64,000 nucleotides of DNA from Scenedesmus sp. ARA3 (GCA_004335835.1 RWJK01001226.1:5420-69419); one strand, 5' to 3'. Counted from the stretch's first letter, positions 1 to 22,535 are shown. Program-made: numbers and translations. The notes: generated by a model from the sequence alone, not told the origin.

Positions 1-160
1 TTTGTCACAACAGCTGCATCAGGAGCAAGCCGCAGCCTGACTGGCGCCAGCAGGAACAGCGTGCAAATAACAGGAATTTGGCAGCAGACGGCAGAGCAAC
101 AGCAGATAGTGACTGTCTAGCTTTGTTGCAACAGCTGCATCAGGAGCAAGCTGCAGCCTG
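1..160 (-). repeat. Direct repeat, probable exon-edge copies at the left edge
   Basis: Positions 1-39 and 122-160 are near-identical (mismatches at a few bases), about 120 bp apart. On the minus strand both read AGGCTGC.GCTTGCTCCTGATG and the 122-160 copy follows a CTCTCCTGCAG acceptor-like motif. This matches the exon-edge copies seen elsewhere, with the working exon presumably beyond position 1. Confidence 0.45.
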
Positions 161-369
161 GTTGGTACCTGCAGGAGAGTTGAGCAGATGAGCAAGTTGA
201 CAGCAGTCAGCAACAGTGGGCATGGCAACTGCAGACAGCGACAGGCAACGCAATTGCCGGCAGAAGAGTTGTGCTGCTGTGTGCACTATCCTTTGTGTAT
301 CCATGTGCTCGCTTTGCTGCTGCGCGCAGAGCCCAACTGACTGCACCTTTCCCATCCCCTTCCTCCCGC

Positions 370-401
<32 letters not shown>

Positions 402-410
402 ACTTACATC

Positions 411-516
411 CACCTGGCGGTATGTCCACAGAGACGGTCAGGTCATCACTGCCCGCAGTGCCCTGCTGCTGCAGCAGCAGCCTCTGCAGAGCCACCACCC
501 TGTTCCGCACTACAGA
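411..516 (-). repeat. Ghost copy of the 3' edge of the 594-750 exon
   Basis: This stretch repeats the 3' part of the propeptide-like exon (real copy 592-689) and keeps a CAG/GTGGAT donor on the minus strand. Translation gives VVRNRVVALQ followed by an SVDIPP end, against VVQNRVVALQ and SVDTPP in the working exon. It lies downstream in sense, inside the next intron. Confidence 0.75.
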
Positions 517-593
517 TTCATTCCTTTTCATTCCTTCCTTCCCTTCCTCTGCTGCTGCTGCTGCTGCTGCTGTTGCTGATTACAAACACCCAC

Positions 594-2520
594 CTGGTGG
601 TGTGTCCACAGAGATGCTCAGGTCGCCATCACCCTGCTGCTGCAGCAGCCGCCCCTGCAGGGCCACCACCCTGTTCTGCACCACAGCCTCCACAATGGGC
701 AGCGCTGACAGCCGTGCTCGCACCTGCTGCTCAGGCAGATCGGCAGGCACCTGGCAGCAGCAGCAGCAGCAGCAGTGCACGGCAGGTTGGTCTCAGCAGA
801 ACAGCGCTGACAGCCGCGCCACCACCTGTCGCCCTGGCAGCTCAGCAGGCACCTGTGAGCGGCAACAGCAGCAGCAGCAGGACACACCACCAGGCGAGTT
901 AAGAGAACAGCAGCAGCAGCAGCAGCCGTGCCACCACCTGCTGCTCAGGCAGCTCAGCAGGCACCTGGCAGCAGCAGCAGCAGCAGCAGCATTGCGTGGG
1001 CAGGTTTGTACCAACCCAACCAAACAAGCACACTGCAGCTATTTCTGAGAGCAATTCGCTGCTACTCCTAGTGCTGCTGCCACTGCCGCTGCTGTTGCCA
1101 TGCATGAGTAATTGCAGCAAGCAGGAACGCGCTGTACGCTGCTTCAACAAACGCGTCTTGCAGCAGCTGCCGCCGCGGCAGTGCTCTGAGACGGGCTGTA
1201 CTGTTGCTCCTACCCTTCCCAGCGCCAGCAACAGCAGCAGCGTTGCCTGGGGATGCCTACAGTTGCCTAATGAAAAGACGCAACCAACTGGAGCTGCTGC
1301 TGCTGCTGCTGCTGGTGACGGTGGTGCTGCCAACAGGGTTGCCGTCAGCGCAACTACACACAACAATCATTTGCCGGCCAATGGGATCAAACTCAAATAC
1401 CAATCCAATCTCTCTGTCAACAGCCAGCGCTTGGCAATGCCCATCATGACGGCCGCTCACCTGCAGCAGCGCCTGGCTAGGGATGCCTGCTGGCGCGGCA
1501 GTTGATGACAGCACAGCCACCATGCCGCGCACGTCATCAGCAGATGCGATTCCTACCATGTCGCCGCTGCCGAAAGCAGCAACAGCAGCCTCAGTGGCCT
1601 GCGCTTGGACCCTGCATGGCAAATGGAAGTGTGCAGTGTTCAGCAACACATCTGAGTGGTTGAGGATGGCCTGCCGCATGCTGCTGCAGCAAGGCAGTTG
1701 AGTTGGTCCGCAGACTGCTGCAGAAGCGGGTGCATGGGCACTGAGCATGCGCTGCGCATCGGTTGTGCTACTTGCACATGTAGTAGTAGCGGCATGGGGC
1801 TGCTGTTGCTGATTAAGAGCAGCTGTTGATGGACCAATCCAGGCAGTGCTGTGGGCGCATGGCAGATTGCAGGATCTTGACCAGCAACGTGACTCACTGT
1901 GCGGCTGCAGCAGCAACGTCATTGACATCTGGTTTGTAGATGACGATGAACTCTCCTGCAATGGGAGTTCCTGCAAGGGCAGTAAGCAGTGATGGTTGCA
2001 GCATAGAGGCATGAGAGTTTACAGTGCCAGGTGTGAGTCATGTCAACCACAACCTAAGTCAATCATGGCCTGACCTTTGAGTTGCATGGAGTACAGCTTG
2101 TTCGTCCCCTGTTAGTTACATGCAACGGCACATATTGCAATATGTCCATTCACGAGCTGCGCGTTCATGCGTAATGGGACCGGCTGGTAAGCAGCAGATG
2201 GATGACATGCACTGCAGAAGAGCCCCGGAGCTGCTGCCGGGCAAAGCATCTCCGATCCTCTGCAACGCACCTGCGGGAACATCTGTCGCAAAATCCCTTG
2301 TGTTGGCTCTGCGGGGTCGCCGGTGGCTAGAGAAAAGAGCTGGAATGGGCACGACGCGTTGAGGCACTGCGACTGACTCCCCACGCACGCCACTGACAGC
2401 CACTCGGGTTGCTGTAATGCGTTGCCGTGTGACTCTGCTTGGTCCGCGAGGAAGGCTGACTGCTGCAGCACGGGCGCAGCATGCCATCAGCCAGGCAACG
2501 AGTAAAACTCCCACGCGCAT
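594..2520 (-). CDS. Secreted protein with subtilase-propeptide (I9)-like region, partial at 3' end
   Basis: Four exons join in phase on the minus strand: 2271-2520, 1898-1970, 1461-1611 and 594-750; the last ends in phase 1 at a GT donor, so the gene continues leftwards, probably past the window edge. The product starts with a signal-peptide-like stretch (MRVGVLLVAWLMACCARA). Exon 2 reads IAGEFIVIYKPDVNDVAAAA and exon 4 reads LSALPIVEAVVQNRVV. These resemble the opening strand and the closing 'L..P.V..VE.D' strand of the inhibitor I9 propeptide of subtilisin-type (S8) proteases. Inference: N-terminus of a secreted subtilase, with the catalytic domain outside the window. No catalytic Asp, His or Ser is visible, so the family call is tentative. 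Exon 4 has ghost copies on both sides. Other secreted proteins with an I9-like fold are possible. Confidence 0.5.
803..964 (-). repeat. Two ghost copies of the 5' edge of the 594-750 exon
   Basis: Copies at 803-852 and 922-964 repeat the first part of the exon (VPA.LPEQQV..RL) and both keep an AG acceptor (CTCACAG/GTG and CTGCCAG/GTG). They lie upstream, in sense, of the working acceptor after position 750. Confidence 0.75.
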
Positions 2521-3426
2521 GATCGCTACAATGACTATTCTTATGTAATGCTCTGGATAGAAGCTATACTTTGGGGCTTTGAGCTGGTCAAGGAATGCAC
2601 AGAATCAAAGGCAGAACATTTGGTAACCCGCTCGGCGAACAGTAAATCCGATCAAACAGCCACACATGCACTAAAACACAAGTTGGATCAGCAGAATGCT
2701 CGCTCAATGCAATGAAGGACTTTTGGAAACTGCTGTAGGAGGGCATGATGCCCCGGGGCCCTTATCCGTCATAACACACGCACGCAGCCACGGACGTTGC
2801 GTCCACGGACGCGTGGCTGTCTGTCGCTGTTTGAACTCTTGAAAGTTGTTATCAGCTACGAAAATAACAATTTCGTTGTCCTTCACGCGAACCGCGGTTG
2901 ATCACCCCCCGGCAACCAGTGCACTGCGGGTGACCCTAAAGGACCTGAAAGCAGCCGTGAACATCACCCCAGCAACGAGCTCAACAGAAAATTCAATGAA
3001 ATCAGTTCAAGCACTTCAAAGCACGCCAGAGCTCCCGCGAACATCACCAGTACCACTCGTTGTAACCCCCACACGCGTGGCACACCCTGAAAGGCCCAGG
3101 GGCCTGGAAAAACGAAGCCTTGCTGCCAAGGTTTGAGAGAGCCAACGCCAAAAGACCCCGATGCCTGATGTGCAAACGAATTGCTGCAACACTTGAAGTG
3201 CTGCACCACAGGTGGGCATGTAATGCAGCACTGGCAGGCACGTCAACCCCATGGCGGCAAGCAGTTGTCACACATACTATGTGTCGTATGTTGGGACAGA
3301 GACTGTCCTATCACATGGCCGCCTGTGGCACCTCAAATCCCAGCACCAGCCAAAACCACAGCTGCCTGCTTTCCACACATTCCTGAGCACGCCCCTGTTG
3401 CTGCTGCAGCCGCTGCTGCTGCTGCT
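2521..3426. other. Intergenic region between subtilase-like gene and NSF 3' end
   Basis: This should hold the promoter of the leftward gene starting at 2520. I see a loose repeat of 'gaacatcacc' (2960 and 3040) but no TATA box, RNA gene or convincing frame. Small open frames here are not supported by splice context or composition. Confidence 0.4.
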
Positions 3427-3610
3427 ATCAAGAGAACAGGTCCTGCAGCACCTGCTGCCACGCCTCCAGCGACATGGGGCCATTGGGCTCTGCATGCCTG
3501 TTGTCCTCACAGTCCTTATCATGCCCCTGTCGCTGCTGCTGCTATCACGAAGACAAGTCCCGCAACACCTTCTGCCACGCTTCCAGCGGAATAGGGCCGT
3601 GGAGTTCTGC
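3427..3610 (-). repeat. Two ghost copies of the NSF coding 3' end, beyond the stop
   Basis: Copies at 3544-3610 and 3427-3493 repeat the last coding segment (real 3665-3735) at ~120-bp spacing. They are diverged: the first carries a frame-changing difference, and the second replaces the stop-proximal TCTTCG. They lie downstream of the stop, in the 3' UTR or flank. Confidence 0.85.
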
Positions 3611-3667
3611 AAGCCGCTGTCCACACAACACAGTCCTGATCATGCACCTGCTGCTGCTGCTGCAGCA

Positions 3668-13079
<9,412 letters not shown>

Positions 13080-13513
13080 CCTGATGTACTTGGAGAAGAA
13101 CCAATCAGGCTACACCGGCCACAGTGCTGCATCAAACGTGCATGATGCAAGGGAAGGACAGCAGCACTTCAGTGAATCTGCGCTGACCGCCTACTTCCGT
13201 ATGTAATAAACTTTCATCTCTCTGACGTATTGATTTGTGCATCAGCTGTCCTTGAGCACGGTTCCAGGCGACTCAAGCACGAACGTAAAGCTCGGAGGTG
13301 ACAACTTTCACAACCGCCAACCACACGGTGGTCAAGTACCTGCTAATGTTTGAAACCTGTGGATCAGGTCAACCAATCCGTCACAAATGCCTGCAACCTT
13401 GTAGACCCCTCTCTATAGACAGCATGCAGTGGTGTTGTTCGTGTCCTTGCACTCTCTCAAAGACATCATATTTCATGTTGCAGTGTTGATCAAACTATTG
13501 ATGTTTTCCAACA
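13080..13513. promoter_or_regulatory. Divergent intergenic region, NSF / OPR-like gene
   Basis: 434 bp separate the two start codons, so this must contain both 5' UTRs and probably both promoters. A CCAAT motif is at 13101-13105. No TATA box is evident. The assignment rests only on gene orientation. Confidence 0.45.
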
Positions 13514-16500
13514 GTGTTTGATTGGCGACAGTCTGGCCATGCCAGCTTCATGTCCCGCTCATTGGCGATAGGCAGCCAGCAAGCCAGCAGCTGCAAGGGC
13601 GTTCGCAACTTAAGCATCAAACATGTGTGTTTGCGGCGCGTCAGCCGGGTTGGCGCTAGCACTGTGCACAACAGCACCACAGCAACACAGCCACAGCAGC
13701 ATGTGGCCAGCGCTGGAGTGCCTTGTGAAACACAGCTGTGGTTGGAACCCCCAAGCACAGTTTCCTGGAACCATGATGATGCATTTGAGCAGACCAGCTG
13801 CCCCAACCCAGATTCTGTGTCAGCAGCAGCTGCTGTTCCATCAGCAGCGGATGCTTGCAAGCGCAAGGCAGCTAGCAGGAAGCGCGCACTGCATCCTGAG
13901 TGCCTGCCAGACCATGTTAGCAATGGCAGCAGCAGCAGCAGCAGTAACAGCAGCAGAAGCGGCCTTGAACAAGCCGTTTGTAATCAGCTTGGAGCAGCCA
14001 GGCAGCCAAACACGGCTGAGTGGGTGTGCACGGCAGCACCTCCACAGGTGCGGCAGTGCGTGGCCTCTCCTGACCAGCAGCAGCAACAGCAGCAGCAGCA
14101 GCACGAACCAGCAGCACTCCACGCTCCAGCAGATACAGCTGGCGTTGTAGAACAGCAGCAGCAGCAACAGCAGGCAGACAATGCCAGAGAGTTTCAGAAG
14201 AGCTTAGTCCGCATCCTGCGCAGCTGCAGTTCTTTTGATGATCTGCAGGAGCTAGTAGAGCAGCATGGACCGCAGATGGACTGCATGTCCCTGACTAGCT
14301 GTTTCTCTGCTGCAGCAAGGCTGGCAACACAGCAGCAGCAGCAGCAGCCGCCTGATCGGCAGCTGCACATGCAGCAGTCGCAGGGTGGCTTGATGCCTTG
14401 GCTGCAGGACAGTCAAGAGCAGCAGGTGCCAGTGCTACAGCATCTACAAGAGACAGCTCAGCTCCAGCAGCTGCTGCAGCAAAGCCTGCAGCAGCAGCAG
14501 CAGCAGCAGCATATGGATGTCAGGCAGCAGCAGCAGCAGTCGCTCATGAAGCAGCAGCTGCTGCCGCTGCTGCAGCACAAGCTTAGCCAGCTGGATGCAG
14601 TGGGCCTGGTGCTGGTGCTGCACAGCTGTGTGGTTGCAGGGTTCAGGGATGATGTGCTGCTGGCAGAGATGGTGAGGGCAAAGATCACTGCAGCCTAGAG
14701 AAGACACATTGTACCTTCCTGCAAATGATGGCATGTTATGTTATGCTGCACAATGCTCATTCAAGGCTCATGCTTGCACATCTGGCGACGGCTGCACACA
14801 CTTGTGTTCTATGAGTGCTTATGCGTCCTCACGGGCAATGCCTGTTTGCCATTCAACAAGGTGGACTATTCATACCATTTCACCTGCTGTGGTGTGCTGC
14901 GGTGTGCCGTTTTCCTGCAGGAGCAAGCAGCAGTGCCGCTAGCCAACCAGCTCACGCCACGCTTGCTGAGCCAGCTGCTGTGGTGCCTGGGGCAGCTAGC
15001 TGTACAGCCGCAGCCACAGCTGCTGCGGCAGCTGCTGCGGCACAGTGCGCGGCAGCTGCAGCAGCAGCAGCAGTGCAACAGCCAGGACTGTGCACAGCTG
15101 CTGCAGGGCCTGGCGCAGCTGCAGCAGCAGCCGCCGCTGCAGTGGATGGGCCTGTTCTGTGCCAGGGTACAGCAGGTGAGCCTAGAGACCGTTGGCAAAC
15201 ATGCTGTGTGTTGTTATTGCATGCGCCAGGTGGCAGTTCTTGGATGTGCAAACACAATGTACGGGCTTCTAAATGTGCGCATATGTTTGACCCAGTAATT
15301 GCGTGAGTGTGGAAGGGCTGCGCTGCATTTGGCAGTGCTGTAGGGTGAGGTTCTGCAGAAGCCTGCACGCTCAGACACATCAATCCAACATGTGCTGTGC
15401 TGCTGCTTGTGTCTATGCTGCAGCTGCTGCACTCAGGACAGCTGCAGCCGCAGTCACTGTGCATCATCCTGCACAGCATAGGACGCTTGTCACAGCAGCA
15501 GCAGCAGCAGCAGCAGCGCCAGTTCCCGCCGCCGCCGCCTCAAGAGCAGCAGCAGCAGCAGGTGCTGCTGCCGAGTGCGCTGCTGCAGGAGCTTCTGGAG
15601 TATGCGCAGCCGCTGCTGCCTTCGCTGCCGCCGGCAGGCCTCAACATGGTGTCTAATGCACTGCTGCTGCTCAAAGCTGACCCTAGCACCAGCTGGCAGG
15701 CCAGTTTCCTGCAAGCATCGCATGCGGCAATGCGTCATTGTGACGCGCGTAACGCATCAGTGCTGGCTGTGCCGCTGCTGCGGTGGAAGCTGGCCCCTTC
15801 TGGCAGCTGGCTACAGCAGTACCTGCAAACAACAGAGGCGCTGCTGCAGCAGATGCAGCCGCAGGTGAGGCGGTATGCATACTTGCAGTTGGCGCCTGCC
15901 AGCAGGCTGCACCATGCACATGTTCTTTGTGGTTGTGAGGTGTTACTATGGCTGTAGTTGCTGCTGTTGACTGGTACTGCTTGCAGAGCTGAGTACAATC
16001 GCTTGCTGGTACACCACACGTGGCACCTGTACTAGAAGTCCCATGCTTGCAAGCATTTCAAGGTGTATGTGTAACTTACTTTATACCAAACATTTAACAT
16101 ATCAAGTTACATGCATGTCATGCAGGGCCTGGCAGTACTAGGTCATGCCCTGGCTTGCCCTGGGAAGCATTTCAATGTACACGGTCTGACCTTTGCTGCT
16201 TGGATTTCAAGTTGCACATTATGAAATGATATGTTTGTTGTGTGTCATGCAGGGTCTGGCAGTGCTGGGTCATGCCCTGGCAGGCCTGCAGCTGCTGCCA
16301 CCTCAGCGCTGGCGGCTGCAGTACCTGGCAGCAGCAGACTCCTGCAGCCTCGCCTGCAGCCCCGCTGGCTGCAGCTACCTGATGCACACACTGGCAGCGT
16401 GGCAGGCGATGGAGGCTAACCCCAGCAGCAGCAGCAGCAGCAGCAGCAGCAATAGGAGTGGTAGCAGCAGTGGTGGCATCACCGGCAGCGGGATTGAGGC

Positions 16501-18189
16501 ATCAGCAAGCCAGCCCAGCAGCAGCAGCAGCAGTGACGGTAGTGATGGCAGCACTGGCAGGGGGAGCCAGGCAGCAGCAAGCCAGCCCAGCAGCAGCAGC
16601 AGCAGCAGCCACCTGCAGCAGCGCTCACAGGCACTGCTGCAGCAGTGTGTGCAGTGCTTTCTGCAGCGGGGCTCAGAGTTCACTGCGGAGCAGCTAGGCA
16701 TGTTCTGCAGGGGCCTGGCAGGGCTGCAGCTGAAGGGCGGCCCAGAGCTGGCACAGCAGCTGGAGCAGGTGAGCAGAATACCACCAAAGTGAAGTTTAAT
16801 ATGTCTGTCATGGCTGCTGTGTGGGCGCACTAGCAGGCTGGCTAGTTATATGCTTTCTGCTCGTGTGCTACTTTAAGCTGTGCTGGCTTCGTGGTGAGCG
16901 CGGCAGTGCGATAAGATCAGGTTTTGCACAGGCGGGTGTGGCCACTCATCATTACTTGTGGGTTGACTGGTGTTGCGGCTGCTGGTGCATACTTTCAGGC
17001 TGGCTCCCTGGATTGCTTTCTGCCTTGCATGCCACCTTGACGTTAAATGTATGCCGTGCTTGCATCAGTGATGCACGCACAGCACAGCCAGAGCCGCAAC
17101 TGCAGCTGGATACGCCGCAGCTTGCCGTCAGCTATGCATGAGCACTGCACAGGTGCCGCCCTCCCAATTTTTGCTCACATGAAACGTGTTTTGTGCTTTG
17201 TGTCTGTGCAGGTGGCGCTTGACATGTTGCGCGGCAGGCATGCGCAACGCACAACAGCAGCCACTCTGTGCAACCTATTGCTAGCGCTAGCAGCAGCCTG
17301 CCCTGCTGCAGCCTCGCAGCAGCTGCTGCACCACGTTTGGGCCTCCCTCTCGCAGCTGCTGCATACTGTGCAGCCGGCACATGCAGCTGCTATTGCTTGG
17401 GTTGCTAGCCACAGCAGCAGCAGCAGCAGCAGCAGCAACGTCAGCAGCAGCAGCAGCAGCAACAGGCTGCAGCCGCCGCCGCGGTTCCTGCAAGGGCTCG
17501 TGCAGCGTGCTGCTGTTGTTGCCGAGGATGCATCGCAGCAGCAGCTTGCCATGCTGCTGCTGGAGGCAGCGAGGGCTGGGTGGCAGCTAGAGCAGCAGCC
17601 GCTGCAGCTGCTGCTTGTGGAGCTGCTGCGTAAGCAGGCAGCAGCACTGAGTGAGCCTCACTGCAGTGGTGCCTCTGAGAAGTCAAGCAGCAGCAGCAGC
17701 AGCAGCAGCAACCTTAGCAACAGGGATACAGAAAACATTAGGCAGGGTGTCAGCTCTAGCAGTGCCAGCAGCAGTAGCCTTAACAGCAGCAGCAGCAGCC
17801 AAGCAGCAAGGCTGTACGGCCGAGCAAACCACCGGCTCAGAAGCAGCTTGGCAGCCACAGCTGCTGCTGCTGCCTGGGCCCATGACATGAGCCCACAGAC
17901 CCGCACGGCTGCGCTGCTGAACTGCCAAGCACTGGCACTGCAGATAGACATCAGGATGCTACCGCTGCTAGCGCTGCACGTGTGTTGCTTAGCAAGCGCT
18001 GGGCTAGGCAGCAGCAGCAGCAGCAGCAGCATGAGCACAGCAGTACCTGGTGGAAAGCAGCTGCTGGTGCTGCCTGAAGAGTTGGCAGCTGTGCTGTGGT
18101 GTAAGCGCGAGCAAGTGCTGCCGCAGCTGTCAGCTGTGCAGCAGCAGACTATGCAGCGGCTGTGGCGGGCAGCAAGGCTGAGCCACTGA
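13514..18189 (+). CDS. Octotricopeptide-repeat (OPR)-like helical protein
   Basis: Five exons join in phase 0: 13514-14671, 14921-15175, 15424-15864, 16253-16768 and 17212-18189, giving 1115 aa. The middle carries degenerate repeats of OPR type: a PPxxW-like start (PPLQWMGLF; LLPPQRWRLQYL) followed about 15-20 residues later by P.L...L..L..L segments (LTPRLLSQLLWCLGQL, LQPQSLCIILHSIGRL). Chlorophyte OPR proteins are typically organelle-targeted RNA-binding factors acting on single organellar transcripts, which is the inferred role. The N-terminus is basic and Ser-rich (CLRRVSRVGAS), compatible with a transit peptide. Poly-Gln and poly-Ser tracts interrupt the helices. I see no C-terminal RAP domain. 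A TGTAA motif follows the stop by 12 bases. Which transcript it binds cannot be told. Confidence 0.75.
16118..16165 (+). repeat. Ghost 5' edge of OPR exon 4
   Basis: It repeats the GTCATGCAG acceptor and the first ~36 bases of exon 4 (GLAVLGHALA), 132 bp upstream of the working acceptor at 16252, then diverges. Confidence 0.85.
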
Positions 18190-18201
18190 GGGTTATGCGC
18201 A

Positions 18202-18206
18202 TGTAA
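18202..18206 (+). terminator. TGTAA polyadenylation-type motif
   Basis: TGTAA is the usual polyadenylation signal in chlorophycean algae. This copy is 12 bases past the stop of the OPR-like gene, which is close for such signals, so another may be used. Confidence 0.35.
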
Positions 18207-18690
18207 AAGAACGATGACACGCCCATTGAGCATGCTGCGACACGCCTGGTGTGTGGTCCAGTGTTTGACGTTTGTGGAGCACCACAATTTTGCCACTGCC
18301 AGTGAGTAGATTGCAAGGCAGCGGAAGCCTTAGTGCTGGGATCTGGCAGGCTGTTTACCAGTGAATGTGAAAGGCACGGGCTGAGCGTGGGCAAACGTGT
18401 CAGTTTTGAGTGGTACACTTCAGGGTCCTGCTGTGTGGCACAGGCAGGCTGTGCTGAACCACGAGGGCTGTCTCGGCGAGCATGTGGTTGGTCACATGTC
18501 CACCACGTCGAATAATTTCACGTTTCGCACGAGGGCCACCTTCAGCAATCGTCGTAGCCTGCACTTGCGAGGAAGCTCACCTGGCAATCGTCTGTACGGG
18601 ACATCTGCTGTCTCAATTGAAACAGGAGAAGTTGGTTTAATTCAGTGGGAGGCATTACTTCAGATCCTTAGGCTGAAAGACCGCCCCGGA
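18207..18690. promoter_or_regulatory. Intergenic region upstream of the secretory-protein gene
   Basis: The open frame of the next gene extends upstream to 18397 with an earlier ATG, but the signal-peptide start at 18691 is preferred, so 18397-18690 is probably 5' UTR. No core promoter motif is clear. Confidence 0.35.
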
Positions 18691-21600
18691 ATGGGCAGGA
18701 AGCGACACAGCCTTCTAGTCCTTCCTTGCGTCCTGCTATGTGTAGCGGTCCTGGCAAGCAGAAGTCGGGGAGCTTCTCTTACAGTTGTGAAGTCGATCAA
18801 TGACATATGGGGCGATGTGGCGATGCAGGCAGCAGAGGTGCGTGCTGGACGACGTGTCCTGCTTGCACCCTTCAATTGTGGCCTGCGTTCTCTCCTACAG
18901 TCACATCTGGCACGCGTGATGATGCCCTGCCGCGTTCAATTGCTTATAGCCTCCCTTGCTTGCATGCTTGTGCACTGGCCCAGCCGTGCCATGCTGTCAC
19001 ACCACAAGTGCTGCTTCTGCAGCAGCACTGCTGCTGCTGCTACTGTTGCCGTTGTGCACATGTCTGTTGCTGTGACTGTTTTCCAAGTTTGCCTAATCGC
19101 TCTTGCACCGTGGTTCTGCCATGCAGGCCACGCTCAAGGCCATCCAGAAGCAGACTGGGCTCAAGGAGCTCAGCTTGAGGGATGTGCCCATGGACAGCTT
19201 CCAGGTGAGGCAACTGCTGAAGCATGCTGTAAGAAGCATTGTGGCGTAACTTCTTATGTGCAACAGCTGACAGCCAACCACGTAAATGTGGCCATCACAC
19301 ACTGTGTTGTTGTAGCACATGCAGCTGCCACCTCCTCATGTATCGAAAGTAAGCTTGCACGGATACCAGTCACACTGCTGTGGGCTACCCAAGCATAGCT
19401 CAGCACATGCAAATCACACTATGCCACAAGCTGCATGCTGCATGCTGCATGCTGTGTTTGTCTGCAGGTGTACATTGGGCGGCAGCACCACCTGGCAATA
19501 GAGGTGGCCGGTCAGCAGTATGAGCTGGTACTGAACAACGAGCCGGGCCAGGATGCAGCAGCAGGACCAGGAGCAGCAGCAGCAGCACGGCCTGCAGCAG
19601 TGCCGAGGCAGAAGGCGCTGCCTATGCCGGTGAGTCTAATTTATCATGCTGTGCGCTGAGCACATGGTGCACACACACAAGCTAGGTAGTAGCCATGTGG
19701 GCAGCAAGGGGTTTAGCTGGGCAGTTGGGCAATCAGGTCAGCAGTATAAGCTGGTACTGAACAACGAGCCGGGCCAGGATGCAGCAGCAGGACCAGCAGC
19801 AGCAGCAGCAGCAGCACGGCCTGCAGCAGTGCAAAGGCAGAAGGCGCTGCCTATGCCGGTGAGGCTGCCAGTTTAATGTGCAGCGAGCACGTGGTGTATG
19901 CACACATGTGGGGTTGCGGCCTTCTGCTTTGTTTGAGCAGCTGGGCAGCAAGGTTTCACTTTGAGCAGTTGGAGAAGAAGGGTTTGGTTGAACAGCTGGA
20001 CAACAGTGGTGCAGTTGAGCAGCTAGACATCACAGCAGCCCGCCATTGTGCGCCATTGAGTTGCAAGCAGTGTGCAGTTTGCGTGGTTGTATCTGTGTGT
20101 GGCATATTGCGCATGCTGCAGTGGCGATGGCGTTGATGCTATGGCTTGATGAGTAACATGATGATGATGATGATGATGCAGTGGCATACGACCGGCGTTG
20201 TTGCAACTGCTACCTGCAATCAAAGCAAGCAGCTGTCAAACATGCCGCTGGTGACCCTCACGCAACTCTCTCGGCGTGACCCATTCCACCACTGCTGCTG
20301 CTGCTGCCGCTTGCAGGAGCTGTCCAGCTCAGCGCTTGCCGAGTTTGACCCCTACCAGTGGCAGCGCCAGCACATCGAGCTGCCGGAAATAACGCTCGCA
20401 GGCCCAGTCGAGCTCGTCTTCTCCCGCCGCACAGACCTCTCGCTGTTCTTGCCGCATTCGACAGACGTTCCTGCAGGCCGGCGGCTATTGTTAGGCCCCG
20501 GCGCTGCGCTGACGCTGCGGCAGTTGAAGGGCATTAGCTTGAGGAAGCCGTTGGCGCTGCCGGCGCTGCCTAAATCGTACCTGGCGGAGGTGTATGTGCA
20601 TCTGAAGCTGGGCGAGCCGGAGCCGGGGTTTGAGCACGCACCCGGCATGCTTTTTCTGGCAGGTGTGGCGGCGGTTGTAAAGCGTTCGACAGGTTGTTCA
20701 CGGCATGCCATACATGTTCCACAGGTTGCTGGTTATTCGCTGCGTGCTGTGTGTTTTTTGCTCGTGCTTTGAGCAATGCAGCATGCTGCATCAGTCACGG
20801 CTGAGCTGTACGCTGCCAAGGTATCCTGTGCAGTGCACAGACGTTCAAGAGCGCAGCACACCAACACAGCTGAGCTATTATCGCTGCCATTGCGCCGCGT
20901 GATGTGCTGCTGTCCTGCAGGGGAGTTGTACCGCGCCGCAACCAACGCCAGCTTCGGGATCGGCGATGCAGGCGGCCGCACCAAGCAGCTGCTGTCCTTT
21001 GAGATTGAACCAGCAGGTGCGTTGCAAGCACTCGATATGCATCGCGCCTTATCATCCAACCATTCAATCTCTGATGCAAACACAATAGACCCGTCAGTGA
21101 CTTACGCAGCAGCTGCTGGTGTGGCAGCAGTTGCTGCTGCTGCTCCTTCTTTTATCGTCTGCTCCGCCTGAAACCGCTGAAATGCGTCCATCTGCTGCAA
21201 ATTCAAACCGCAGGCCAGTCAGTGACCATCCTGGCAGCTCGGCCCCCAGGCGACAGCCAGCAGCCTGCGTGCATTGCTGAACCTGCGTGCTCTGCAACTT
21301 GAGTGCTCTGCTCAGTGCTTCGTGCATGTTTTCCTTCGCAGCATTTCACAACCCGCAGGCCAGTCAGTGACCATCCTCGCTCCTCGGCCCCCAACCACTG
21401 CTGTTCGTTCATCTGCTGCATATTTAAACCGCAGGGCAGTCAGTGACCATCCTCGCGGCTCGGCCCCCAGGCGACAGCCAGCAGCCCCGCCTGCGCCTCA
21501 AAAAGCAGCCCGACGGAACCTTGGAGATCACCCTGCGAGACGCCGAAGCAGCTGCCGCAGCAGCAGCAACAGCACAAGCCGCGGCCCTCCCTGGCGGTTT

Positions 21601-22478
21601 ACCACCCAGTGCTTTAGCTCCCAAAGCCTGGGCATGGCCGCTGCCGCTGCTTGGGCTATCAGACTGGGTGCCGTACGAGAGCTTGCTGCGCAGTATCCTT
21701 TCTGCACACCCGCTGACGCTGCAGAAGGGTTTGAACCAGGGCTTGGCGCTGCGGCTGACCAAGAGCAGCATCAAGGGTGTGAGCCTGGTGCATTTTGATA
21801 TGGAGCTGCGGGCGCCGGCTGCTGTGGGGGAGGTGTTCCCGCCCGCTGATGGCTTCCTCAACATGGAACGTGAGTGGCGCCTGTGCTGTCATAATGGTTT
21901 TGTTAGCTGTTGCTGCTTGCAGCACTGGCAATTGCCAGGAAGGTGTGTTTGCAGGAAAGGCGTGCTTGCAGGATGTGCTTGCAGCAGATATTGGGTCAGT
22001 GCTTGCACGGCACAGGGAGTGAGCCTGGTGCAATTAAATGGAGCTGCGGGCGCCTGCTGCTGTGGGGGAGGTGTTCCCGCCTGCTGATGGCTTCCTAAAC
22101 ATGGAACGTGAGTGGTGCATGTACCATTGTTGGTGCTTGCAGGAAAGTCGTGCTTGCATGCTTGCAGTTGCGCTTGCAAAAAAGTCGGGTCAATGCTTCA
22201 CGCCCGTCAGAAAATGCAGCCCTGTATGTGCATGCAGGCAAGGCAGAAGCAGGGACATTCACGCATGCGTGCTTGGCATGCATGTCCTGCGTAGTGACTG
22301 TAAGGCAAGTATCCGCTGCGGCTGCAACCATGCGGTCTATGATCTGCACACACTGCTGCTGCTGCTGCCGTCGCCGCCTGCAGTGATCGAGGGCGGCAAG
22401 GATGCTTTAGAAGTGTGGGAAGCTGTTGTTGAAGTTAAAGCGAAGAAGCAATACATGTATTTGTAACATCGCTGCTGC

Positions 22479-22535
<57 letters not shown>

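Noticed and set aside
15303..16800. Poly-Ala and poly-Ser frames overlapping the OPR-like gene
   Set aside because: Alternate-frame readings of CAG/GCA triplets inside the supported exons.
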